From Flavobacterium sp. CF136 (GTDB lineage: Bacteria; Bacteroidota; Bacteroidia; Flavobacteriales; Flavobacteriaceae), in contig NZ_AKJZ01000043.1 in NCBI RefSeq assembly GCF_000282055.1, positions 1-62,892 on the forward strand: DNA of 62,892 nucleotides, written 5' to 3'. A program made the translations under genes and the position numbers. Numbering within the stretch: the first letter of the stretch is position 1; the number at the start of each line of letters is the position of its first letter. The notes under the pieces are model-generated. The model did no database searches. It saw nothing but the letters and a program-made list of their open reading frames with translations, and was not told the DNA's origin. Shown here piece by piece: positions 18,769-26,984 of this stretch.

Positions 18769-19275
18769 ATGTATTACTTGAATCAATCAGTCAATAGCAG
18801 TTTTAGTATTGTTGAAATTAAACCTGGTCAATTTAATTCAATCGAAGGACTTATACGTAAATCACAATTAATAGATGACTTGTTAAGCATTAATCAGGCT
18901 ATTGGGTTTATAAAAAATAAATTAGACAGGAACAAGGTCAAAATTTTTGCATGCCAAAACGAAGTAAATGACTATATAGCTTTTGTGATTTTGGTAGCCA
19001 AAATAAATCCGTATTCTTTTGTGAAATACAACTGGCATGTCTCTTATCTCTATGTTAAAAACGAATTCCGGCGACAAAAAATCGCTTATCGATTAATGGA
19101 AAAAACCATAGAGTATGCCTGCTTTACAAATGTAGAATTCCTGAGCCTGAATGCTGGCGTTGATAATCTATCGGCACAAAACCTATATCAATCCTTGTAT
19201 TTTGAAAGGAAATATTTCTTAGCAAATTACTATTATTATGAGCTGAATATCTCTGATTTGATAAAATCAAGATAA
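18769..19275 (+). CDS. GNAT family N-acetyltransferase
   Basis: The 168-residue protein from the ATG at 18769, one base after the MFS stop, has a GNAT pattern. A beta-strand WHVSYLYVKNEF is followed by the acetyl-CoA loop RRQKIAYRLMEK (the usual Q/R-x-x-G-x-G/A form with Lys in place of the first Gly). LNAGVDNLSAQNLYQSLYF, the C-terminal motif, follows. Its substrate may be the compound handled by the neighbouring exporter, which is inference. A longer frame from a TTG at 18739 would overlap the MFS gene and is less likely. The gene ends at a bidirectional terminator. Confidence 0.85.
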   Translation: MYYLNQSVNSSFSIVEIKPGQFNSIEGLIRKSQLIDDLLSINQAIGFIKNKLDRNKVKIFACQNEVNDYIAFVILVAKINPYSFVKYNWHVSYLYVKNEFRRQKIAYRLMEKTIEYACFTNVEFLSLNAGVDNLSAQNLYQSLYFERKYFLANYYYYELNISDLIKSR

Positions 19276-19286
19276 TGAAAAATAAA

Positions 19287-19316
19287 AAAGCCCGAATAAA
19301 TTAATATTCGGGCTTT
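19287..19316. terminator. bidirectional intrinsic terminator
   Basis: The inverted repeat AAAGCCCGAATA...TATTCGGGCTTT with a short loop lies between the convergent GNAT (+) and tsf (-) genes. A-runs lie on the left side and T-rich sequence on the right. It strongly resembles the terminator at 12846. Confidence 0.9.
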
Positions 19317-19333
19317 AATATTGAAATAATATA

Positions 19334-20296
19334 TTAACCTAAAGTAACTCTTTTGAAACCTGTAATTTCAACATTGAATCCTTTAACATAATCACTAACT
19401 TTTTTACTATCATCTTTGATGAAGTTTTGATCTAATAAAGCTTTCTCCTGATCTAAAGTAGTATTGTCAGAGATGAAACGTTGAACTTTTCCCGGAATAA
19501 TTTTATCCCAAATTTGCTCTGGTTTACCTTCAGCTTTTAATTCTGCTTTAGCATCTTCTTCAGCTTGTTTTAAAACTTCTTCAGTCAATTGAGAGAAAGA
19601 AATATATTTAGGAACATTTTTTAAAGTTTTTCCTAAACGTTTTGCTTCTTCATTTTCTTTTTCGATTACAGCAATACGAGCAGCAAGTTCAGAAGCAACG
19701 AAAGCTGGATCAAAATCTTTGTAAGATAATGTATCAGCTCCCATAGAAGCAACTTGCATAGAGATGTCTTTAGTTAAAACGTCACCATTAGCAATTGGTG
19801 CAGAAATTGCAGTTAATGCAGCAATTTTGTTAACGTGAACATAAGATCCAACGAAAGCGCCTTCTAAGATTTCAAAACCACCGATTTCGATTTTTTCACC
19901 GATAACACCAGTTTGCTCGATTAATTTTTCAGCAACAGTAATTCCATTGAAATCTGAAGCTAAGAATTCTTCTTTAGAAGAGAAGTTGATAGCTCTTTCT
20001 ACTAATTCTTTAGCTAAAGTTACGAAAGCTTCATTTTTACCTACGAAATCTGTTTCGCAGTTTAAAGTTATGATAGCTCCTTTAGTTTTGTCAGCATTAA
20101 CAAAAGAAACAGCAGCTCCTTCAGAAGACTCACGGTCAGAACGGTTAGCAGCAACTTTTTGTCCTTTTTCTCTAAGGTTTTGTATAGCTTTATCGAAATC
20201 TCCATCAGCTTCAACTAAAGCTTTTTTACAGTCCATCATTCCGGCACCTGTAGTTTGTCTTAATTTATTTACGTCTGCAGCAGTAATTGTTGCCAT
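19334..20296 (-). CDS. tsf: elongation factor Ts
   Basis: EF-Ts is the nucleotide exchange factor for EF-Tu. The N-terminal UBA-type domain and core motif are ITAADVNKLRQTTGAGMMDCKKAL (key residues LRxxTGAGMMDCKKAL), followed by INLNCETDFV-type sequence (TLNCETDFVGKNEAF) and the MQVASMGA block. The 320-residue length is normal for Bacteroidetes, where a C-terminal insertion is common. It lies downstream of rpsB, the classical order, with a 137-base spacer that carries an AT-rich inverted repeat. Identification is firm. Confidence 0.98.
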   Translation of the reverse strand: MATITAADVNKLRQTTGAGMMDCKKALVEADGDFDKAIQNLREKGQKVAANRSDRESSEGAAVSFVNADKTKGAIITLNCETDFVGKNEAFVTLAKELVERAINFSSKEEFLASDFNGITVAEKLIEQTGVIGEKIEIGGFEILEGAFVGSYVHVNKIAALTAISAPIANGDVLTKDISMQVASMGADTLSYKDFDPAFVASELAARIAVIEKENEEAKRLGKTLKNVPKYISFSQLTEEVLKQAEEDAKAELKAEGKPEQIWDKIIPGKVQRFISDNTTLDQEKALLDQNFIKDDSKKVSDYVKGFNVEITGFKRVTLG

Positions 20297-20334
20297 AATA
20301 TTTTGAATTTTAATGTTAAAAGTAAAAATTCCAT

Positions 20335-20415
20335 CTTTTAAATTCTAAACTCCAATTTTATTAAATTATCAACATAACGTTTTTAATTTGTGTTTGGATT
20401 TTAGAATTTAAAATT
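20335..20415. repeat. AT-rich imperfect inverted repeat between rpsB and tsf
   Basis: TTTTAAATTCTAAACTCCAA (about 20336-20355) is nearly the reverse complement of TTGGATTTTAGAATTTAAAA (about 20394-20413), with one mismatch. A further partial copy reads TTTGGAATTTAAAATTT. It lies in the rpsB-tsf spacer. Such strings look like a dispersed flavobacterial intergenic repeat; that is an impression from memory. It could reduce readthrough into tsf, but there is no clean T-tract. Confidence 0.5.
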
Positions 20416-20433
20416 TGGAATTTAAAATTTGAT

Positions 20434-21237
20434 TTATTCTTCAGTTGCAGGAGCAGCAGCCTCAACAGCTGGAGCATCTTCTACAGCAGGAGCAGCAGCT
20501 TCAGTAGTAGCAGTTTCTTCTGTGAAAACTTCAGCTTCTTTGTCCGAACCTCTGTCAGAAAGACCATCTATTACAGCAGCAGTAACTAAAGATAAAATTT
20601 TGTCAATTGATTTAGAAGCATCATCATTTGCAGGAATAACGTAATCAACCTCTCTTGGGTCAGAATTCGTATCAACCATTGCGAAAACTGGAATGTTTAA
20701 TTTTTGAGCTTCTTTTATTGCGATATGTTCAGCTTTGATATCTACTACGAACAATGCAGCTGGTAGTCTTGACATGTCAGCGATTGAACCTAAGTTTTTC
20801 TCTAATTTAGCACGTAGACGATCAACTTGCAAACGCTCTTTTTTAGAAAGTGTCATGAAAGTACCATCTTTCTTCATTTTATCAATAGAAGACATTTTTT
20901 TAACTGCCTTTCTGATAGTTACGAAGTTAGTTAGCATTCCACCAGGCCATCTTTCAGTGATGTAAGGCATGTTTGCAGCCTTTGCTTTTTCAGCAACGAT
21001 GTCTTTTGCTTGTTTTTTGGTAGCTACGAATAAAATTTTTCTACCTGATGCAGCGATTTTTTTCAAAGCTTCGTTAGCTTCTTCAATTTTTGCTGCAGTT
21101 TTATATAGATTGATAATGTGAATACCATTACGCTCCATATAAATGTAAGGAGCCATGTTTGGATCCCATTTTCTAGTCATGTGTCCAAAGTGAACACCTG
21201 CTTCTAGTAAGTCTTTTACTTCTATTTTGTTTGCCAT
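20434..21237 (-). CDS. rpsB: 30S ribosomal protein S2
   Basis: S2 binds the head-body junction of the small subunit. Typical blocks are LLEAGVHFGHMTRKWDPNM, ILFVATKKQA, RWPGGMLTNFVTI, LPAALFVVD and IPVFAMVDTNSDP. The 267-residue protein carries a C-terminal tail rich in Ala and Glu, common in Bacteroidetes S2 and probably disordered. It is followed by tsf. Upstream is a strongly structured leader (21265-21340) that may mediate autogenous control, as known for rpsB in other bacteria. Identification is firm. Confidence 0.98.
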   Translation of the reverse strand: MANKIEVKDLLEAGVHFGHMTRKWDPNMAPYIYMERNGIHIINLYKTAAKIEEANEALKKIAASGRKILFVATKKQAKDIVAEKAKAANMPYITERWPGGMLTNFVTIRKAVKKMSSIDKMKKDGTFMTLSKKERLQVDRLRAKLEKNLGSIADMSRLPAALFVVDIKAEHIAIKEAQKLNIPVFAMVDTNSDPREVDYVIPANDDASKSIDKILSLVTAAVIDGLSDRGSDKEAEVFTEETATTEAAAPAVEDAPAVEAAAPATEE

Positions 21238-21264
21238 TTTTGTACTAGTTTACGTTCTGTTGAT

Positions 21265-21335
21265 TAGCAATGTATAAATGGCGGTTTCCCAGGCTTTATA
21301 CATTTAGATGCTAAACTATTTCCTACCTCGGTAGG
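21265..21335 (-). promoter_or_regulatory. candidate rpsB leader with long hairpin
   Basis: A perfect 10-base inverted repeat, AATGTATAAA (21269-21278) and TTTATACATT (21295-21304), is extended by outer TAGC (21265-21268) and GCTA (21310-21313) across a 5-base bulge. The 16-base apical region contains GGTTTCCC. A second small stem, CCTACC (21322-21327) with GGTAGG (21330-21335), lies on the 5' side of the transcript. The ATG of rpsB is about 30 bases further on. I infer a ribosomal protein leader. Confidence 0.6.
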
Positions 21336-21380
21336 AGAGCAACAATAACTGTTTTTTTAATTTCAATAAATAATTGATAA

Positions 21381-21405
21381 TGTCTTGTCCCATTTGAACA
21401 AGACA
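21381..21405 (-). terminator. terminator-like hairpin after rpsI
   Basis: TGTCTTGT (21381-21388) and ACAAGACA (21398-21405) pair perfectly with a 9-base loop, eight bases past the rpsI stop. On the minus strand the run after it is AT-rich but not a pure T-tract, so termination may be partial. It may instead protect the 3' end of the rplM-rpsI message. Confidence 0.55.
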
Positions 21406-21412
21406 GGTAATA

Positions 21413-21799
21413 TTAACGTTTAGAGAATTGGAATCTCTTACGAGCTTTCTTCTGACCGAATTTCTTACGTTCAACCATTCTTGGATCTCTTGTTAATAAA
21501 CCTTCTGGTTTAAGGATAGCTCTGTTTTCAGCATTTACTTCACACATAACGCGTGCTAATGCCATTCTTACAGCTTCTGCCTGACCAGTTGAACCACCTC
21601 CGTAAACGTTTACTTTTACATCAAAGTTGTTTACATTTTCTGTCATAGACATTGGTTGTAAAACTTTGTATTGTAAAGTTGCAGTTGGAAAGTAAGTTGC
21701 GAATTCTTTTTTGTTTACAGTGATTTTTCCTGTTCCTTCAGAAACATATACACGTGCAACAGCGGTTTTTCTTCTACCGATTTTGTGAATAACTCCCAT
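21413..21799 (-). CDS. rpsI: 30S ribosomal protein S9
   Basis: The 128-residue protein starts with IGRRKTAVARVYV and carries NVYGGGSTGQAEAVRMALAR and LTRDPRMVERKKFG. It ends in the conserved KR tail (KKARKRFQFSKR), whose final Arg contacts P-site tRNA. Its ATG overlaps the rplM stop by one base (TAATG), so translation is coupled. The L13-S9 pair is a conserved operon in most bacteria. Identification is firm. Confidence 0.98.
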   Translation of the reverse strand: MGVIHKIGRRKTAVARVYVSEGTGKITVNKKEFATYFPTATLQYKVLQPMSMTENVNNFDVKVNVYGGGSTGQAEAVRMALARVMCEVNAENRAILKPEGLLTRDPRMVERKKFGQKKARKRFQFSKR

Positions 21800-22254
21800 T
21801 ACTTAAGATCGTTTAGGTTAACAGTTCTAGGTTTTTGAGCTCCTTGTTTGTGCTCAGATCCTACAACAACATTTAGATTTCTAAAAAGTTCAGCTCCTAA
21901 TTTGTTTTTAGGTAACATTCCTTTTACAGCTTTCTCTACTAATAATGCAGGGTTTTTAGATTGCAATACTTTAGCAGTTAAAGTTCTTTGTCCTCCTGGG
22001 TAACCTGTATGACGCATGTAAATTTTGTCATTCATTTTTGTACCTGTAAGGTTAATTTTTTCTGAGTTGATAACAATTACGTTATCTCCACAGTCAACGT
22101 GCGGTGTGTAACTTGGCTTGTACTTACCTCTTAAGATCATTGCAACCTTTGAAGCAAGACGTCCTAAGTTATGACCTTCAGCGTCAACAACAATCCACTC
22201 TTTCGTTACAGTGGCTTTGCTAGCTGAAATTGTCTTGTAGCTTAATGCGTCCAT
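21799..22254 (-). CDS. rplM: 50S ribosomal protein L13
   Basis: The 151-residue protein has WIVVDAEGHNLGRLAS, ILRGKYKPSYTPHVDCGD, VIVINSEKI and the VEKAVKGMLPKNKLG block typical of L13, an early-assembly protein of the large subunit. It is the first gene of the rplM-rpsI operon. A well-formed promoter lies at 22298-22328, and a short hairpin (22278-22297) lies at what should be the very 5' end of the transcript. Identification is firm. Confidence 0.98.
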   Translation of the reverse strand: MDALSYKTISASKATVTKEWIVVDAEGHNLGRLASKVAMILRGKYKPSYTPHVDCGDNVIVINSEKINLTGTKMNDKIYMRHTGYPGGQRTLTAKVLQSKNPALLVEKAVKGMLPKNKLGAELFRNLNVVVGSEHKQGAQKPRTVNLNDLK

Positions 22255-22277
22255 AATATTATTTTAATTAAACATTC

Positions 22278-22297
22278 CATCCCCAATAAAGGGGATG
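22278..22297 (-). promoter_or_regulatory. rplM leader hairpin
   Basis: CATCCCC (22278-22284) and GGGGATG (22291-22297) form a perfect 7-base GC-rich stem with a 6-base loop. It lies 23 bases upstream of the rplM ATG and directly at the predicted transcription start. L13 leaders have been reported in Bacteroidia; I recall this but cannot compare structures here. It is probably an autogenous L13 control element. Confidence 0.55.
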
Positions 22298-22328
22298 CAA
22301 AAGTACAATTAATTATTTTAAAACCAAA
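22298..22328 (-). promoter_or_regulatory. promoter of rplM-rpsI
   Basis: On the minus strand a TTTG (22325-22328) lies 19 bases before TACTTTTG (22298-22305). This matches the Bacteroidetes -33/-7 consensus TTTG and TAnnTTTG with ideal spacing. Confidence 0.8.
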
Positions 22329-22645
22329 TACCTTAAAAGATTATTTTAACTGCTGAAAATCAGGAGTTATTTTTTTATCTGAAACAGTAAAAAAAGCATC
22401 TTTACTTACTTTAGCAAAGATGGTTTAAGCAGGCTGATAAAAATAAATAAATTACACTATAATATATTGACTGTTTCTGCAACTTGTTGTTTGTTAAGTA
22501 ATTCGTTATAAGCTTTTGATTCTGTTGATTTACGAGGTTTTGTAAAAAGCAGTCTTATAATCCAGTGTTAATTTTTATTCTTTTTATAATCCAGTTAAAT
22601 AGAGAGCGACATAATAAAATTTTAATGTAGTGTTGTCTCGTTTTT
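22329..22645. other. intergenic region between rplM and the LacI gene
   Basis: This is AT-rich divergent space between two promoters. One small hairpin is visible: CATCTTT paired with AAAGATG near 22398-22424. No reading frame with a plausible start and family pattern was found on either strand. Confidence 0.4.
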
Positions 22646-22675
22646 ATTGTAATTTCAGTAATTCTACTATATTTG
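22646..22675 (+). promoter_or_regulatory. promoter of the LacI-type regulator
   Basis: TTG (22647-22649) lies 18 bases before TATATTTG (22668-22675), which matches TAnnTTTG. The ATG at 22701 is 25 bases downstream. Confidence 0.65.
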
Positions 22676-22700
22676 TATTAATTCCATAAATTATGATAGA

Positions 22701-23726
22701 ATGAAAGCTAAAGCAACTTTAAAACAAATCGCGAAAGAACTCAATGTTTCTGTATCAACAGTTTCTAAAGCGCTTAATGATAGCCCTGAAATTAGTGAGC
22801 AAACTAAAATTAAAATTAAAGAGTATGCTAAATTAAAAAATTACAAGCCGAACGTTATTGGCTTGAATTTGAAGAATCGTAAAACGAAAACAATTGGAGT
22901 TATTATACCTAATATATTAAACTCGTTTTTTGCAAAAGTTTTTAGTGGTATCGAAAAAGTAGCTGATAAAAAAGGATATAATGTTATTACATGTATTTCG
23001 AATGAATCTTTAGAGAAAGAAATTCATACACTTGAGATGTTAAGTAACGGAACTATTGACGGGTTTATTTTGTCTGTTTCTCAAGAAGCTCAGAAGTTGC
23101 AGGATTACAGTCATTTTTCGGCAATTATAAATGATGGTACACCAATTGTTATGTTTGATCGAATTGCTGATGAGGTAGAATGTGACAAAGTTGTGGTAGA
23201 TGATTTTGATTCGGCCTTAAACTCTACACAGCATTTGATTAATTTGGGATGTAAAAATATTGCATTGATTTCTTCAGTAAATAATCTAAGTGTTGGAAAA
23301 TTAAGAGCCGATGGTTATCTTAAAGCTTTAAAAGACAATAATATTCCGGTAAACGAAAAAATTATCCTTCGTACTGATTCCGAAGATGATATGAAAAGTA
23401 AAATCGACGCCATTTTTGACAATAAAGTTGATGCTATTTTTGCTTTGGATGAAAATGATTCAGTTGCCGCTTTACGCGTAAGTTTGAAAAAAGGATACAA
23501 AGTTCCGGAAGATATATCTATTATTGGTTTTGCTGATGGAATTTTGGCTTCAAGACGTTTGTCGCCAAGTTTAACTACTGTTAGTCAACACGGAATTGAG
23601 ATTGGAGAAGTTGCTGCTAAACGATTAATTGCACGATTGGAAGAAAAAGAAGGCGAAACCTCTGACTATGAAACTATTGTTATTAAAACAAAACTAAAAG
23701 AAAGAGAATCAACCAGGAAGTTGTAA
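22701..23726 (+). CDS. LacI/GalR family transcriptional regulator
   Basis: The 341-residue protein starts with a LacI-type helix-turn-helix (TLKQIAKELNVSVSTVSKAL, then NYKPNVIGLNLK hinge). A periplasmic-binding-protein-like effector domain follows: TIGVIIPNILNSFFAKVFSG, GTPIVMFDRI, NIALISS, DAIFALDENDSVAA and SIIGFADG. It should bind a sugar or sugar phosphate and control catabolic genes, but no sugar-use genes lie next to it. Its target is therefore not evident from this window. The 3' end overlaps the convergent methyltransferase gene by 18 bases. Confidence 0.93.
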   Translation: MKAKATLKQIAKELNVSVSTVSKALNDSPEISEQTKIKIKEYAKLKNYKPNVIGLNLKNRKTKTIGVIIPNILNSFFAKVFSGIEKVADKKGYNVITCISNESLEKEIHTLEMLSNGTIDGFILSVSQEAQKLQDYSHFSAIINDGTPIVMFDRIADEVECDKVVVDDFDSALNSTQHLINLGCKNIALISSVNNLSVGKLRADGYLKALKDNNIPVNEKIILRTDSEDDMKSKIDAIFDNKVDAIFALDENDSVAALRVSLKKGYKVPEDISIIGFADGILASRRLSPSLTTVSQHGIEIGEVAAKRLIARLEEKEGETSDYETIVIKTKLKERESTRKL

Positions 23727-24383
23727 TTTTTGTAAACTGAAAATATAATTTTTCTCTGCGATATTTTTTTTCTCCAATAATAATTCAAAAGCTATTTCAT
23801 TTTTTAATGCTATAGCTTTTATTTTTTCTAGTTCACAATCTTCGGAAAGAATCATGAAAATGCTGTTTTCAGAAGTTATAAAATCAGGCAGTTGGAAAAA
23901 TAGCTGTTCAAAATAATCAAAATTTTCACCGCAAAACCAAGCTTTTTCAGCAATTGTATTTGGGTTTTTGGGATAATAAGGTGGATTTATTATAATGAAA
24001 TCAAATGTTTTGTCTTGAATGTTTTCAAATAAATCTGACTTGATTATTTCTATCGAAACGTTGTTATTTAAAGCGTTTTTTTCTAAGGCTTCCAATGCTG
24101 TTGTATTGATGTCGGTTGCGGTAACGACAGCCTCTTTTTTTGCCGCTAAAATTGAAATAATCCCGCACCCGCATCCCAATTCAAGTACTTTTTTTTCTTT
24201 TAATGTAAGCGTTTCGAGAAATTCCAAAAGTAATTTTGTACTGAAAGTTATAAAAGGTGGAAAAACCGTGGGTTCTACCCAAACGATAATTTTTTTATAA
24301 GTATATTTTCTGGGTTTCGACAAGTAAACAGCACTCGCTTTTTTCAGAAAAGGACTGATTATTTTTTTTATTAATGTTTTCAT
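23709..24383 (-). CDS. class I methyltransferase (PrmC/HemK-like)
   Basis: I chose the ATG at 24383 (MKTLIKKII), giving 224 residues, because longer starts run into the upstream radical SAM gene. SAM-binding motif I is VLELGCGCGIISILA and motif II VTATDINTTALEAL. The catalytic motif is IIINPPYYP, the NPPY type found in enzymes that methylate glutamine, N6-adenine or other planar amides. A classic PrmC would carry a longer N-terminal domain, so this is a relative. It is the last gene of a run with a radical SAM enzyme, an acyltransferase, a glycosyltransferase and a flippase. Confidence 0.8.
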   Translation of the reverse strand: MKTLIKKIISPFLKKASAVYLSKPRKYTYKKIIVWVEPTVFPPFITFSTKLLLEFLETLTLKEKKVLELGCGCGIISILAAKKEAVVTATDINTTALEALEKNALNNNVSIEIIKSDLFENIQDKTFDFIIINPPYYPKNPNTIAEKAWFCGENFDYFEQLFFQLPDFITSENSIFMILSEDCELEKIKAIALKNEIAFELLLEKKNIAEKNYIFSLQKLQLPG

Positions 24384-24396
24384 CAATTTACAGCTA

Positions 24397-25914
24397 TTAT
24401 TCAGAATAAAATCCTTCGATTTCAGGTTGACGGTATTTCCATATTTTATGTAAAACCTTGATTTCATAGGGATAATGATAAAAATTGTATTTATATCGGA
24501 AACCGGAAATGATTTTTAACAATCGTTTTTTATACCCATGAATCCTAAAATCGGAAACGGTGGGATAATAGCCATTCAAAACTGTTTCGAAATTTTTAAT
24601 TGTGTCAATCATGTATGGCTTAAGCCAGGGAGTCAGTGGATTTTTTCGCAAATCAAAATTTTCCCAGGAGGGGGAGATCCATTCTTCAAGCTGTTCAGGG
24701 AATGAAAAACCGGCATCCAGAATCTGTTTATAAAGTTCCGAACCTTCTGTTGGCACAGGACTGAAAAGATAAATAATGATTTCCGAGTTCGGGTTGATGG
24801 TTTTGATTTCCTTGATGAAATTAATATCCCAAAGAATTTGATCGTAGACTTCTTTTTCGGTTTTGGCCGGCATACCTAAAACAAAAGACAGTTCAGGAAT
24901 AATATCGGCATTTTTCATTCGGAGCACAAAATCTTTAATCATTTGTCCAGTTTGTGTTCCGCCTTTGTTCATTTGTTTTAGTACTGCATCATTACCTGTT
25001 TCGGCGCCAAGGAAAATCATTTTACAACCGGCTTTTCGCATCAGTTTTAATTCGTCGTCACTATACATATTGATGGTGTCAATACGACCTTCACCCCAAT
25101 AACTGATACCATCGTTCATAATGAGTTCTGAAAATTCCAGTACACGTTTCTTTGAAGTAAAGAAATTATTGTCGTGAAATTCAATCGCATCAATGTTGTA
25201 TTTTTCTTTGAAATATTTGACATCTTCATAAATTCGGGAAGCCGACATGCCTTTCCATTTGGCATTAAAAATAGGAACAATGGCGCAAAATGAACAGGAA
25301 AAAGGGCAGCCCATACTCGAATGGTAGGACAAGGTTTTATTTCCCATAAAGGTCTTAGCCAAATAATCCTGAACCGGATAAAACGAATTTAAATAGTCAT
25401 ACGGGAATTTGGGTAAAGTATCCTGATCCAGTAAAGCTTCGACTGCTGTTTTTACGATTTGATTTGCATTGTCTTTATAGATCAGGTTTTTAATAAAGCT
25501 TAAATTTTCATTCGCTTCCAATGCGTTAACCAATTCCGGAAAAGTATTGTCGCCGGGGCCATTAATTACATAATCTACACAACCAGAATTTAGTGCAACC
25601 TTATATTGATTTGAAGCAAAGTAACCACCCCAAACAGTAATCACATTTGGATAGGTTTCCTTGATTTTTTTGGTGAACGGAATGGCTTGCCTTAATTGGG
25701 GCCCGGGCATAACGGTGGATCCAAAATATTTGAATTCGCCTGTTTTTAAATAATTTTCAATAGTTTGCCAGGGATTTTGCTCCAAGTTTCCGTCTATAAA
25801 AACGTATTCATATTTGCCATGAACAGATGCGCCAACTTGGAGGATCGAATTGGGAATTCGGTGTTTGCCATTGGCACTTCGCGGATTGAATAGGATGATT
25901 TTGTTTGTTGACAT
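24397..25914 (-). CDS. B12-binding-like radical SAM protein
   Basis: The 505-residue protein has an N-terminal Rossmann-like domain of the B12-binding type (IILFNPRSANGKH, VITVWGGYFAS, VDYVINGPGDNTFPEL) and a radical SAM barrel with CPFSCSFC at about residues 202-209. GMSASRIYEDVKYF, EFHDNNFF and FLGAETGND are typical of the BchE/methylthiotransferase-like superfamily. No DXHXXG cobalamin motif is seen, as is common in this branch. Substrate unknown. It sits three bases from the acyltransferase gene, suggesting a role in modifying a cell-surface lipid or glycan. Confidence 0.88.
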   Translation of the reverse strand: MSTNKIILFNPRSANGKHRIPNSILQVGASVHGKYEYVFIDGNLEQNPWQTIENYLKTGEFKYFGSTVMPGPQLRQAIPFTKKIKETYPNVITVWGGYFASNQYKVALNSGCVDYVINGPGDNTFPELVNALEANENLSFIKNLIYKDNANQIVKTAVEALLDQDTLPKFPYDYLNSFYPVQDYLAKTFMGNKTLSYHSSMGCPFSCSFCAIVPIFNAKWKGMSASRIYEDVKYFKEKYNIDAIEFHDNNFFTSKKRVLEFSELIMNDGISYWGEGRIDTINMYSDDELKLMRKAGCKMIFLGAETGNDAVLKQMNKGGTQTGQMIKDFVLRMKNADIIPELSFVLGMPAKTEKEVYDQILWDINFIKEIKTINPNSEIIIYLFSPVPTEGSELYKQILDAGFSFPEQLEEWISPSWENFDLRKNPLTPWLKPYMIDTIKNFETVLNGYYPTVSDFRIHGYKKRLLKIISGFRYKYNFYHYPYEIKVLHKIWKYRQPEIEGFYSE

Positions 25915-25916
25915 AT

Positions 25917-26984
25917 TTAGTTATCTCTTAGATCCATTATTGGCTTCTCAATCCATTTGTAAAAAAAACTTCCCAATGAATAAGTAAAAATAAGCAATGC
26001 TGAAATCAAAACCAAAGATTCATTAGCAGAATGAGGGATTATATATTTGAAAGTAATGTATATAATTGGCAGATGGATTAAATAAATGGAATAGGAAGCT
26101 AAACTTTGAAATGTAAATAGTTTTTCTAAAAACAAAGGCAATCTAAGATAAATAAAAAAAGGAAGTATGAAGCTGATAATAAATGGAATAATAGAATAAT
26201 AGATAACATCGTTATAAAACAAGGAAATATTACTTTTTAAAATGACGGTGCAAATCGAATAGAGCACTATCCCAAGGATTAAAAATAATACCCGGAATTT
26301 CTTTAGTAAACCCGAATTTTTAAGATGGATAAAATATAATATAACGCCATAAATGGTAGCGTCCATACGGGTTAGGATAGCTTTTCTTATTTCGGAGTCC
26401 CAATTGTCAATTCCATTTAGGTATTTTATGATCCGGAAGCTTATTGCTATTACAATCCATATGAAAAAGAGCACGTAAAAGGGATTGGTTTTTAATTTTA
26501 ATTTCAAAATACCCAATAAACCCATCGGAAACAAGATGTAAAACCATTCTTCAACGGTAAGTGAATAGGTATGTGGTAAAAAGTTAAAACTGGCAATGGT
26601 TAAATTCTGAAGAAAGACTATAAATTTCCATGAAAAATCTTTAGCATAATAAATATCAAAATGTGATAATATCAAACAAATTGATATTATTAAGAAATAC
26701 ATGGGCAAGGTTTTAAACCAGCGTCTTTTGTAAAATTTGAAGATATCTTTAAATGAAATGCTGTTTTTCTCATTATATTTTTTTTCGATAATGCCGCCAA
26801 TTAAAAACCCACTCAGGATAAAAAACAAATCCAAAGCGGAATGGCTGACAAACCATAACATTCGGAATTGCGGAAAAAACAAATCGGTAACTAAAAAAGT
26901 GTGCTGTAAAACGACCAAAAACAAACATATGGAACGCAAAACGTCCAAGCCGGGATTTCTGGATAGCATTATTGAAGTATTCAT
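25917..26984 (-). CDS. membrane acyltransferase (OafA/YrhL, acyltransferase 3 family)
   Basis: The 355-residue protein has around ten hydrophobic segments. The family starts with GLDVLRSICLFLVVLQHTFL, whose His is the likely catalytic residue. HSALDLFFILSGFLIGG and FYKRRWFKTLPMYF are the conserved R-containing blocks, and LTVEEWFYILFP follows. Members transfer acetyl or other acyl groups to polysaccharides, lipid A or peptidoglycan. It overlaps the GT2 stop by one base. Its partner genes suggest that the acylated target is a glycan built by this cluster. Confidence 0.9.
   Translation of the reverse strand: MNTSIMLSRNPGLDVLRSICLFLVVLQHTFLVTDLFFPQFRMLWFVSHSALDLFFILSGFLIGGIIEKKYNEKNSISFKDIFKFYKRRWFKTLPMYFLIISICLILSHFDIYYAKDFSWKFIVFLQNLTIASFNFLPHTYSLTVEEWFYILFPMGLLGILKLKLKTNPFYVLFFIWIVIAISFRIIKYLNGIDNWDSEIRKAILTRMDATIYGVILYFIHLKNSGLLKKFRVLFLILGIVLYSICTVILKSNISLFYNDVIYYSIIPFIISFILPFFIYLRLPLFLEKLFTFQSLASYSIYLIHLPIIYITFKYIIPHSANESLVLISALLIFTYSLGSFFYKWIEKPIMDLRDN

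Noticed and set aside
22398..22424. Hairpin CATCTTT/AAAGATG as a terminator upstream of the LacI gene
   Set aside because: There is no T-tract on either strand, and no gene ends nearby that would need it.
23709..24467. Methyltransferase start at 24467
   Set aside because: That start would overlap the radical SAM gene by 71 bases. The ATG at 24383 leaves a 13-base gap and a family-like N-terminus.
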